The notes under the pieces are model-generated. The model did not search any database and was not told the origin of the DNA. It saw only the letters and a program-made list of their open reading frames with translations. A stretch of 53,126 nt of DNA from Silicimonas sp. (GTDB lineage Bacteria; Pseudomonadota; Alphaproteobacteria; Rhodobacterales; Rhodobacteraceae): the NCBI GenBank assembly GCA_022340315.1, contig JAJDOD010000077.1, positions 1 to 53,126 on the forward strand. The letters run 5' to 3'. A program made the position numbers and the translations under genes. Shown here piece by piece: positions 24,700 to 31,789 of this stretch (its first letter is position 1; each line of letters opens with the position of its first letter).

Positions 24700-25991
24700 T
24701 CGGCGGCGATGTCCATCGAGGCTTCGGCGTTGATCAAGCCTGCGACCTCGAAGCCACTGGCCAGCCCGTCTTCGTGGAAACCGTGACGCATCCATGCGCC
24801 GCAGAACCAAGTACGGTTCTGACCGTTGATCGCCCTCACCGTTTCCTGCGCCGACACCGCTGCACTGTCGAAAATCGGGTGCCGGAACACCGTCTCGTCG
24901 TAGATCAACTCGTCCCGGATCGCGCCTTGAGCGTTCAAGGTCACGAAAAGGGGGTCGTCCGCCGGGATGCCCTGCAGCGAGTTCATCCAGTAGGTCAGCT
25001 CGATCGGCGCATCTTCCCGTTCGCTCGCCGCGACATGACACCACGACGACCAGACCTTGCGGCGCCTGGGCATTGCAACCGGATCAGCATGCAGCAAGGC
25101 GCGGTTCGGCTGGTAGCTGATTGCCGAGAGCGCCGTTTGTTCGACCCCGTTTGCGTCTGACAAAAGCGCCAGCGTATCGTCGGCATGTGTGGCGAAAACC
25201 ACGTCGTCGAAGCGTTCCCACTCGCCGCCCCGACACTTGACTTCGACGCCGAACGGAGCGCGCCGTACGCCTTCTGCCACGGCGCCGAGCCGGATGTCCA
25301 CGCCCCGCTGCTCGATTGCGTATGCCAGCCGCGAGACATATTGAACCGAGCCGCCCTTCACCGTGTACCACTGGTGGTTTTCATTCCAATCCAGGATGCC
25401 GTGGTTGCGGAAAAAGCTGACCATCGTATCCGCCGGAAAATCGAGAATTCGCAGTTTTGGCGTCGACCATATCGCGCCAGAGAAGGGGGCCAGGTAGTGC
25501 TTGACGAACCACGAGCCGAGGCGCAGATCACTGATAAGGTCCCCGATGGTCATGCCGGGCCGCAGCGCGCGCTCAGCTGTTTTGTTGAAGCGCACGATGT
25601 CGCGGACCATACGCAGAAACCTTGGGTCCGCAATGTTCCGGCGCTGGGCGAAAATCGTGTCGATGCTGTTCAGTGCGTACTCGAACCTGCCGCCACGGCT
25701 CGATACCCCGAAGCTCATGCAGCTTGGCGCAACCGGCACCTCCAATTCGTCAAAGAGCGAAGTGAGGTGCGGGTAGGTCTGGTAGTTGAAAACGATGAAG
25801 CCGGTATCAACCGGCTGGTCGCCATTCCGTCCAGCAACGATTGTCCTTGCATGGCCGCCGAGACGTGGTTCCGTCTCGAACAAAACCACATGGTTTTGTT
25901 GAGCCAGCCCATAGGTTGCCCCCATGCCGGATATTCCTGCGCCGATGACCGCAATGCGTCTTGCGGTCGTCCCGCGCTCTTCAAACGGCAT
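24696..25991 (-). CDS. FAD-dependent amine oxidase/desaturase-like protein, head of RpoE-divergent operon
   Basis: A 431-residue flavoprotein with the Rossmann motif VIGAGISGMGATYGL (residues ~15-29) and ETEPRLGGHARTI. DTGFIVFNYQTYP follows, and CGAWMRHGFHEDGLASG closes the FAD site. This is the NAD(P)-binding amine oxidase-like type found paired with DUF1365. It probably acts on a fatty acyl or lipid substrate. The ATG at 25991 has AGGAG seven bases upstream and lies ~37 bp downstream of a TGATCC-N16-CGTA promoter. An in-frame extension upstream would run through that promoter and is rejected. It is first in a five-gene operon. Confidence 0.92.
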   Translation of the reverse strand: MPFEERGTTARRIAVIGAGISGMGATYGLAQQNHVVLFETEPRLGGHARTIVAGRNGDQPVDTGFIVFNYQTYPHLTSLFDELEVPVAPSCMSFGVSSRGGRFEYALNSIDTIFAQRRNIADPRFLRMVRDIVRFNKTAERALRPGMTIGDLISDLRLGSWFVKHYLAPFSGAIWSTPKLRILDFPADTMVSFFRNHGILDWNENHQWYTVKGGSVQYVSRLAYAIEQRGVDIRLGAVAEGVRRAPFGVEVKCRGGEWERFDDVVFATHADDTLALLSDANGVEQTALSAISYQPNRALLHADPVAMPRRRKVWSSWCHVAASEREDAPIELTYWMNSLQGIPADDPLFVTLNAQGAIRDELIYDETVFRHPIFDSAAVSAQETVRAINGQNRTWFCGAWMRHGFHEDGLASGFEVAGLINAEASMDIAAE

Positions 25992-26027
25992 GTATGTACT
26001 CCTGTTCGCGAATTGCCCTGGTCTCTT

Positions 26028-26053
26028 TACGGCAGTTTGGCCGTTCTGGATCA
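26028..26053 (-). promoter_or_regulatory. ECF11/RpoE-type promoter for the FAD-DUF1365-MFS-DUF3833-SDR operon
   Basis: On the minus strand TGATCC (26053-26048) and CGTA (26031-26028) are separated by exactly 16 bases. This matches the -35 and -10 elements I know for ECF11/RpoE of Rhodobacter. Transcription would start about 30 bases before the FAD-protein ATG. The same pattern, facing the other way, lies 50 bp away before rpoE. Confidence 0.8.
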
Positions 26054-26102
26054 ACTGTTTACGGTGCGCGATGATTTTTTGTGCGTTTCGTGAAGGAAAA
26101 GT

Positions 26103-26128
26103 TGATCCGCAATGGTGCTCGCTCCGTA
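26103..26128 (+). promoter_or_regulatory. ECF11/RpoE-type promoter for rpoE-chrR
   Basis: TGATCC at 26103-26108 and CGTA at 26125-26128 with a 16-base spacer form an autoregulatory ECF11-type promoter. The predicted transcription start (~26134-26138) falls directly before the first rpoE ATG at 26139. The message may therefore be nearly leaderless if that ATG is used. Confidence 0.8.
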
Positions 26129-26138
26129 GAAGAGCCAA

Positions 26139-26771
26139 ATGACGATGAATGTGGCGATCGAGGAAGGCGCTGTACCGGCGCGGGCAGCAAGTTATGCTGG
26201 GTCCGTAATGCAAACCGATGGTCCGGATAATTCATCGCCAGAGAATGATCGGTTCGTCGAGCTCGTCACGCGGGTTCGGCAGAACGGCGACCGCGAGGCT
26301 TTCGCGGCAGTGTTTCGCCATTTCGCCCCACGGGTGAAGGCGTTTTTGATGAAGTCCGGCGCGAACGAGGGTTTGGCCGAGGAATGTACACAGGAGGTCA
26401 TGGCGACACTTTGGACCAAGGCGCACATGTTCGACCCCACGCGGGCCAGCGTCTCGACCTGGGTGTTCACGATCGCAAGAAACCGCAAGATCGACGCGTT
26501 GCGTCGGATCAAGCGACCCGAGCCCGAGGAATTGCCCTGGGGTCCGGAGCCAGAACCGGATCAGGTCGATGTCATGACGCTTCGACAGGAGAGTGAGAAA
26601 CTGGCAGAGGCCATTGCGTCCCTGCCCGACAAGCAGAGGGATTTGATACAGCGAGCCTATTTCGGAGATCTCAGCCATGCCGAGATTGCGGAACAGACGG
26701 GTTTGCCGCTGGGCACGATCAAGTCGAGGATAAGATTGGCGCTCGAGCGACTGCGCCATGCGATGGGATAA
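26139..26771 (+). CDS. rpoE: ECF sigma factor RpoE (ECF11 type)
   Basis: An extracytoplasmic-function sigma factor. Region 2 runs FAPRVKAFLMKSGANEGLAEE, then STWVFTIARNRKIDALRR. Region 4 has LPDKQRDLIQRAYFGDLSHAEIAEQ and GLPLGTIKSRIRLALERLR. In Rhodobacter this sigma factor directs the singlet-oxygen response after release from ChrR. The first ATG (26139) gives 210 residues but lies at the predicted transcription start. An ATG at 26208 gives 187 residues with no obvious ribosome site. The extra N-terminal residues look non-conserved, so the start is uncertain. chrR follows after 5 bp. Confidence 0.93.
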   Translation: MTMNVAIEEGAVPARAASYAGSVMQTDGPDNSSPENDRFVELVTRVRQNGDREAFAAVFRHFAPRVKAFLMKSGANEGLAEECTQEVMATLWTKAHMFDPTRASVSTWVFTIARNRKIDALRRIKRPEPEELPWGPEPEPDQVDVMTLRQESEKLAEAIASLPDKQRDLIQRAYFGDLSHAEIAEQTGLPLGTIKSRIRLALERLRHAMG

Positions 26772-26776
26772 CGCAA

Positions 26777-27427
26777 ATGAGTGAAATCAAGCATCACCTT
26801 ACGGACGCGCTGCTTCTGAGCTATGCCGCCGGCACGCTCGATGAAGGGTTCAGCCTTGTTGCCGCAACGCACATCTCGCTTTGCGACGATTGCCGGGCGC
26901 GGCTGGAAAGCTTTGAGGCCGTCGGCGGCGCGCTGGTCGATGAATGTGAGGGTGTCGCGCTTGCCGACAACGCGCTTGAGGCGACCTTGGCCATGATCGA
27001 CGTGGTGCCGGTCGTCGCGTCCGCCGCGACCAGCCCGTCCGCCAAATGTGTTTTCCCTTCGCCATTGCGCGAATACGTTGGCGGCGACCTGGATGCGGTT
27101 CGTTGGCGCCCGCTTGGCGGCGGTGTGAAACAGGCGGTGCTCAAGACCGGCGGCGAGGATAAGGTTCGGCTTTTGTCGATCCCGGGTGGCACGGCAATGC
27201 CCGATCACGGGCACCGGGGACTTGAGCTTACGATGGTACTGCAAGGCGCGTTCGAGGATGCCGACGGCCATTTTGGTCGTGGTGATGTCGAGGTTGCGGA
27301 CGAGGACTTGCATCATACGCCGGTCGCGGTCGCAGGAGAAGTTTGTATCTGCCTGGCCGCAACCGACGCGCCGCTTCGCTTCAAGGGGCTGGTGCCGCGT
27401 ATGGCCCAGCCGTTCCTCGGCATATAG
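26777..27427 (+). CDS. chrR: Anti-sigma factor ChrR (zinc-binding, cupin)
   Basis: A 216-residue ChrR homologue that binds RpoE and releases it on singlet oxygen or peroxide stress. The N-terminal anti-sigma domain has the zinc ligands H6, H32, C36 and C39 in HHLTDALL and THISLCDDC. The C-terminal cupin keeps its metal residues H144, H146, E150 (DHGHRGLE) and H180 (DEDLHH). Spacing agrees with the Rhodobacter protein within one residue. It is translated directly after rpoE and followed by a strong terminator. Confidence 0.95.
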   Translation: MSEIKHHLTDALLLSYAAGTLDEGFSLVAATHISLCDDCRARLESFEAVGGALVDECEGVALADNALEATLAMIDVVPVVASAATSPSAKCVFPSPLREYVGGDLDAVRWRPLGGGVKQAVLKTGGEDKVRLLSIPGGTAMPDHGHRGLELTMVLQGAFEDADGHFGRGDVEVADEDLHHTPVAVAGEVCICLAATDAPLRFKGLVPRMAQPFLGI

Positions 27428-27447
27428 GTTTTCTGGAGATGAAATGG

Positions 27448-27473
27448 AAAACCGGCCGTCGGGCCGGTTTTTT
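27448..27473. terminator. Intrinsic terminator, probably bidirectional, between chrR and a LysR gene
   Basis: A perfect stem, AAACCGGCC with GGCCGGTTT, closes a 4-base loop and is followed by a T6 run on the plus strand and A-rich DNA on the other side. It starts 20 bp after the chrR stop. It ends 4 bp before the convergent LysR stop, so it can serve both transcripts. Confidence 0.88.
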
Positions 27474-27476
27474 GTT

Positions 27477-28361
27477 TCATACAGCGCCGGCGAAACTGGC
27501 CCGCAGGTGGTCTGCCGCTGCCAGAACCGCAGGGTTCGGATCGTCAGCCATCAAGAGTCCAAGTGCATACTTCGGCAGTTTCGGAAGTCCGAACTTGGCG
27601 GGCGCTTCGATAATCTCCCCGCCTAGTGACGACACTGGAATCGGCGCCACAGCAAGGTCCGCCAGGATCGCCGCGCGCTGTCCCGAGATGTGCGCACTCT
27701 GGAACGCGATCCGCCATTTGCGGCCGGTTGCATTCAGACCATCAAGCCCCGCCTTCCGCCAGACGCAGCCCTCCTCCCAAACACTGACGGGAAGCGGTTC
27801 CTGGCTGGCAGCCATGCCGCCGCGCCGCATCGCCCAGACCAGTTGCTCGCGATAGAGCACCTCGGTCCCGCGGTCCTCGAACCCCACTTCGGCGGTGACA
27901 AGCGTCATATCCAGCTTGCCCGCCCTCAGCATTTCGATCATTCGGTGCGTGCCATCGACAGTGACGTTCACCGTGACGCAGGGATGGCTGCCCGCGAACC
28001 GCCGCAACATGGTCGGCAGGAACCTCTCGGCGCAATCGTCCGGCGCACCCATTCGCACAACGCCTTCCACATCCGGCTGCACGAAGCGGGCCACTGCCTC
28101 GCGGTTCAGCGCCAGCATGCGCCGGGCATGCTCCAGCAGGAACGCACCGTCCGGCGTCAGTTCGACCGATCGGCTATCGCGGATGAAAACGGGGCGACCG
28201 AGCAACTCTTCCATCTTCTTGACCTGCATCGACACAGCCGAGGGCGTCCGGAAAACCGCGGCCGCCGCCGCTGAGAAGTTCCCCGTGTCAGCAATTGCGA
28301 CAAGGGTCTTGAGCAGATCGAGATCCAGCAACGGGATCGTGGGCAGGCTCGGAGCATTCAT
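27477..28361 (-). CDS. LysR-family regulator divergent from a DUF1127 gene
   Basis: A 294-residue LysR-type transcription factor. The N-terminal winged helix reads DLDLLKTLVAIADTGNFSAAA (residues ~12-32) with FRTPSAVSMQVKKMEELLG as recognition helix. A substrate-binding domain with DDCAERFLP follows. ATG at 28361 was chosen because the HTH begins at the usual distance; a longer frame would extend through the divergent promoter. It faces the DUF1127 gene across 127 bp containing a TCAAA-N8-TTTGA palindrome. The effector is unknown. Confidence 0.92.
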   Translation of the reverse strand: MNAPSLPTIPLLDLDLLKTLVAIADTGNFSAAAAAVFRTPSAVSMQVKKMEELLGRPVFIRDSRSVELTPDGAFLLEHARRMLALNREAVARFVQPDVEGVVRMGAPDDCAERFLPTMLRRFAGSHPCVTVNVTVDGTHRMIEMLRAGKLDMTLVTAEVGFEDRGTEVLYREQLVWAMRRGGMAASQEPLPVSVWEEGCVWRKAGLDGLNATGRKWRIAFQSAHISGQRAAILADLAVAPIPVSSLGGEIIEAPAKFGLPKLPKYALGLLMADDPNPAVLAAADHLRASFAGAV

Positions 28362-28393
28362 GGCTTTGCTTTCAAAATTTCTGCAAGATGAAG

Positions 28394-28411
28394 TCAAATC
28401 TATTCGTTTGA
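28394..28411. promoter_or_regulatory. Candidate LysR operator between LysR and DUF1127 genes
   Basis: TCAAA-N8-TTTGA is an 18-bp dyad in the 127-bp divergent gap, 33 bp upstream of the LysR start. The size and position suit a LysR-type recognition site. The assignment to this LysR protein is inferred. Confidence 0.45.
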
Positions 28412-28488
28412 TTGAAGTTTGTCCAGTGTGCATATTCGCACTTGAGGCCGTCGCGACGTCTCCGGAACCAAAGACAGGAGAAACTGAC

Positions 28489-28743
28489 ATGACATACTTC
28501 GATCAAGACGCAGCCCGGGCAGGACACCCGATCAACGACTGGTCCGAGCGGGTTTTTTCGTACCTTCGCCAAGTCAGGCGCCGACGTGGTCTGAAGCGCC
28601 TTCTTGACCTCGACGAGGCCATTCTGGAAGATATCGGAGTGACGCGCAGCGAGGTGGAAATTGCAATGTCGCTGCCGCTCTCGGTAGACGCTGCGACCGA
28701 GTTGCGCCGCATGTCGTTGGAACGTCGCCGCCGTTTCATGTGA
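28489..28743 (+). CDS. DUF1127 family small protein
   Basis: An 84-residue basic protein with the DUF1127 core LKRLLDLDEAILEDIGVTRSEVEIAMSLPL (residues ~38-67). It has an Arg-rich VRRRRG stretch before it and a RRMSLERRRRFM tail. Several alphaproteobacterial DUF1127 proteins bind RNA, for example CcaF1 in Rhodobacter, so an RNA-related role is possible. AGGAG precedes the ATG. The divergent LysR gene probably controls it. It ends 92 bp before the ligase GTG start. Confidence 0.85.
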   Translation: MTYFDQDAARAGHPINDWSERVFSYLRQVRRRRGLKRLLDLDEAILEDIGVTRSEVEIAMSLPLSVDAATELRRMSLERRRRFM

Positions 28744-28835
28744 CCCGACACCACGATGTGCTATCTCTGCGCCATGACGTGCCGCCGCCACTCCCCAACA
28801 CCCGCTGGTCTCAGGCCTGGCGGGTGCTTGCGTTG

Positions 28836-30434
28836 GTGAAGCGCTTTGCCGCGCTTTTCCAGGCGCTAGACCAGACCACGAAGACCAACGCGAAGATCGC
28901 CGCGCTTGCCGATTATTTCGGGGCCGCCCCCGATGACGACAAGCTCTGGACCATCGCTCTTTTCTCCGGGCGCCGTCCGAAGCGGGCGATCACCGTCACG
29001 CGCCTCCGCGAGTGGGCGGCCAAGCGCGCGGGAATTCCGCTCTGGCTCTTCGAGGAAAGTTACCCAATCGTGGGCGACCTGGCCGAGACCATCGCGCTGA
29101 TCCTCCCGGTCCCGTCCGCCGAAACCGACATGCCGCTCACCGCACAGATCGACGAGATCCGTGCGCTTGGCAAGGAGGACGAGGCTACGCGCAAGTCCAC
29201 CATCCTTGCAGCATGGGACCGCTACGGCACCGCCGAGCGCTTTGTCTTCAACAAGCTCATCACCGGCGGCTTTCGCATGGGTGTCAGCCAGAAGCTGATG
29301 ACCCGCGCTCTCTCCCGTGCAACCGGTATCGAGGAAGCGGAGCTTGCCCATCGGCTCATGGGAGACTGGACTCCAGACACGGTAAGTTTCCGGACCCTCA
29401 TTCTTGCCCCGGATCCGGAAGCGGATCTTTCCAAACCCTATCCGTTCTACCTTGCCTACCAACTCGATGAGCCGCCCGAGACCCTTGGCGATCCCGCCGA
29501 GTGGGCCGCCGAGTACAAGTGGGACGGAATAAGGGGGCAGGTCATTCTGCGCGGCGGCACGCATTTCACCTGGTCTCGGGGTGAGGAACTGATGACTGAC
29601 CGTTTCCCTGAACTGGCGGTGCTCACCGACTTTCTTCCGGCAGGTACCGTTCTCGACGGCGAGCTTCTTGCCTGGGACCACGCCACCGACACGCCGCAAA
29701 GTTTCAACGCGCTTCAGAAGCGCATCGGGCGCAAGACCGTGCCGAAGAAACTTCTCATCGAGGCGCCCGTGGTGATCCGCGCCTACGACCTGTTGGAACA
29801 CGGCGGCAACGACATCCGCCTCGAACCCTTCTCCGACCGTCGCGCGCGGCTCGAAGCATTGGCCGCAGACGTCCCGCCCGACGTGCCCCTCCGCCTTTCG
29901 CCCCGTCTCACCTTTGACGGTTGGGAATCGCTCGCTGACCAGCGTGCGTCCGCCCGGGAAATCGGCGCGGAGGGCGTGATGCTCAAGCGGCTCGACAGTC
30001 CATATCGCGACGGGCGCCGAAAGGGTGACTGGTGGAAATGGAAACTCGATCCACTGGTGATTGATGCGGTGATGATCTACGCCCAATCCGGCCACGGTCG
30101 CCGCGCGAACCTGTTTACCGACTTCACTTTCGCGGTCTGGTCCGGCAACGAACTGGTGCCATTCACCAAGGCCTATTCCGGCCTGACGGACGCCGAGTTC
30201 CGCGAGATCACCGCCTGGGTCCGCAAGAACACGCGTGAACGCTTCGGTCCGGTTCGCTCGGTCAAGCCCGAGCACGTCTTCGAGATCGCCTTCGAGGGCA
30301 TCCAGGAAAGCACGCGCCACAAGTCGGGGATCGCGTTGCGATTTCCCCGCATGAGCCGCTGGCGCAAGGACAAGACTGTATCCGAGGCGAACACGCTGGA
30401 AGAATTGAAGGCTATCCTTGCCGCATATGGCTAG
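28836..30434 (+). CDS. ATP-dependent DNA ligase (LigC-like, cisplatin-damage-response type)
   Basis: A 532-residue ATP-dependent DNA ligase. Nucleotidyl-transfer Lys is K228 in EYKWDGIRGQ, and downstream motifs include LDGELLAW, EGVMLKRLDSPY and KWKLDP. An N-terminal DNA-binding domain and a C-terminal OB domain flank them. It seals nicks, probably in repair. The start is GTG at 28836, because the family N-terminus (M/VKRFAALFQALD) begins exactly there. Relatives are usually paired with an MBL-fold exonuclease gene; none is present here. Its TAG stop overlaps the convergent small gene's stop through CTAG. Confidence 0.94.
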   Translation: MKRFAALFQALDQTTKTNAKIAALADYFGAAPDDDKLWTIALFSGRRPKRAITVTRLREWAAKRAGIPLWLFEESYPIVGDLAETIALILPVPSAETDMPLTAQIDEIRALGKEDEATRKSTILAAWDRYGTAERFVFNKLITGGFRMGVSQKLMTRALSRATGIEEAELAHRLMGDWTPDTVSFRTLILAPDPEADLSKPYPFYLAYQLDEPPETLGDPAEWAAEYKWDGIRGQVILRGGTHFTWSRGEELMTDRFPELAVLTDFLPAGTVLDGELLAWDHATDTPQSFNALQKRIGRKTVPKKLLIEAPVVIRAYDLLEHGGNDIRLEPFSDRRARLEALAADVPPDVPLRLSPRLTFDGWESLADQRASAREIGAEGVMLKRLDSPYRDGRRKGDWWKWKLDPLVIDAVMIYAQSGHGRRANLFTDFTFAVWSGNELVPFTKAYSGLTDAEFREITAWVRKNTRERFGPVRSVKPEHVFEIAFEGIQESTRHKSGIALRFPRMSRWRKDKTVSEANTLEELKAILAAYG

Positions 30435-30700
30435 AAGCCGAGGCCATGCACACGCAAGAGCCGGTCGGCGGGCGTCGTTCCCGCAGCGGCAACCCGATGG
30501 CGACCGTTGCTCCAACTGCCGTCGGTCTCCTGCCTCAAACCGACATCCTCCAAAAGATGCGGCGAGGTCTCAGCCAGGCGAAGCAGTGCCTCCGCCGAAG
30601 TTTCTCGTTGAGGTTTTGGTAGCCTAACGTATGCACGCAGCAGGCGGCCAACGCTGAATGTTGGCAGCGAAATAGGAGGCAGTGATACATTTTGGGCCAT
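30431..30700 (-). CDS. 89-residue DUF1127-like small protein divergent from a LysR gene
   Basis: A short basic protein with a central ALLRLAETSPHLLEDVGL segment (residues ~38-55) that recalls the DUF1127 pattern LL-L-hLL-DhGL. The first 30 residues are LPTF-rich and the C-terminal 30 polar. GGAG lies nine bases before the ATG. It diverges from a LysR gene, like the clear DUF1127 gene at 28489. I cannot assign a family firmly; the resemblance is by eye. Confidence 0.6.
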   Translation of the reverse strand: MAQNVSLPPISLPTFSVGRLLRAYVRLPKPQRETSAEALLRLAETSPHLLEDVGLRQETDGSWSNGRHRVAAAGTTPADRLLRVHGLGF

Positions 30701-30776
30701 TCTTCATTGCTCCAGATAGAAGATTTGCCCTTTTCTACCCGCGAAAATCACTAGACGACAAACCACAAGTTTTCAT

Positions 30777-30801
30777 AGGATGGATCAGAAAAAATCATCC
30801 T
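30777..30801. promoter_or_regulatory. Candidate operator upstream of the GcvA-like LysR gene
   Basis: AGGATG-N13-CATCCT is a 25-bp dyad with an A-rich centre, ending 11 bp before the LysR ATG, in the 111-bp divergent gap. It may be an autoregulatory LysR site. Only symmetry and position support this. Confidence 0.38.
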
Positions 30802-30811
30802 TGGTTCATCC

Positions 30812-31735
30812 ATGCGCTTGCCCCCTCTGAATGCTCTTCGCGCCTTTGAGGCCGCCGCCCGCCACGGCGGATACATCGACGCGGCTGACGAGTTGCATGT
30901 CACGCGCGGTGCTATCAGCCGCCATGTGAAGACGCTGGAAGAACACCTGGGAGTTACGCTCTTTCGTCGAGCGTCACGCGGCGTCGAGCTCACCAGGGCC
31001 GGACGGGATCTGCTGCCCGCCCTCACCAAGGCCTTCAAGGTGATCGAGGAAGGGGCCGCACGTGTGACCGACCGTTCCGAGTTGCGTGTGATCTGCCCGC
31101 CCGCCCTTTCGGTCCGATGGCTGTTGCCGAGTTTACCGGAGTTCCGTGCCGCCCACCCTGACGTTCGCATCAAGCTCACCACGGATTTCCACGGCGATCA
31201 CGCTTTCGACGGAACGGATTACGACATTTCGATCGGCTGCGCGAACCCTTCAAACCAGCGACCCAGCGACATTCGTGTTGAGCCTGTCGCGCCGTATACA
31301 CTGGTTCCCGCCTGCTCGCCCGGCCTGCTGGAAAGTGCGCGGATCCGAACGCCCGAGGACCTGGTCGGAGTCAATCTGATCCGCGAGGACTATCCGGGCA
31401 GCGACTGGCCAGACTGGCTCAAACATTTCCGCATGGATCACCTAGATCTCGAACAGGGCGACGTCTTTCCCAATTTCGATCTGGCCATCCGGGCGGCGAT
31501 AATGGGGACAGGCGTTATCATGGGCGATTTGTTCCTCTGTCGTGAAGAGTTCGAGAAAGGGATCCTTGTTCAGCCATTCCCCGGCATGTCCTGCGAGTCG
31601 AGTTGGGGGTGGTACTGCGTTCTCTACCCGGCCGCGCTGCTGGACAATCCCAGTGCGGTGCTGTTCCTAGACTGGGTCAACGAGATCGCTGCAAGAGACC
31701 GGCAGGCAGTTTTGACGAATCCTCCTTACGCTTGA
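30812..31735 (+). CDS. LysR-family regulator, GcvA-like
   Basis: A 307-residue LysR regulator of the GcvA subgroup. MRLPPLNALRAFEAAARHG starts it, and the recognition helix is VTRGAISRHVKTLEEHLGV (residues ~29-47), followed by LFRRASRGVELT. Effector-binding domain motifs include the DYDISIGCA and LIREDYPG segments. It lies divergent from the small DUF1127-like gene. GcvA-like paralogues often control one adjacent target; the effector is unknown. Confidence 0.92.
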   Translation: MRLPPLNALRAFEAAARHGGYIDAADELHVTRGAISRHVKTLEEHLGVTLFRRASRGVELTRAGRDLLPALTKAFKVIEEGAARVTDRSELRVICPPALSVRWLLPSLPEFRAAHPDVRIKLTTDFHGDHAFDGTDYDISIGCANPSNQRPSDIRVEPVAPYTLVPACSPGLLESARIRTPEDLVGVNLIREDYPGSDWPDWLKHFRMDHLDLEQGDVFPNFDLAIRAAIMGTGVIMGDLFLCREEFEKGILVQPFPGMSCESSWGWYCVLYPAALLDNPSAVLFLDWVNEIAARDRQAVLTNPPYA

Positions 31736-31789
31736 ACCTCCCCCACGCTGGGCCTTATCTCTCCCCGGAAACCGAAAAGGACACGCCAC

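Noticed and set aside
26139-26207. Fixing the rpoE start at 26208 instead of 26139
   Set aside because: The later ATG has no ribosome site, and the earlier one fits a leaderless message; neither can be proven, so the longer form is kept with a caution.
28799-28826. CACCCGC-N14-GCGGGTG hairpin before the ligase as a terminator
   Set aside because: The loop is long and no T-run follows; it is too weak to call.
28866-30515. A 549-codon open frame on the minus strand
   Set aside because: It mirrors the DNA ligase, whose nucleotidyl-transfer motifs are complete.
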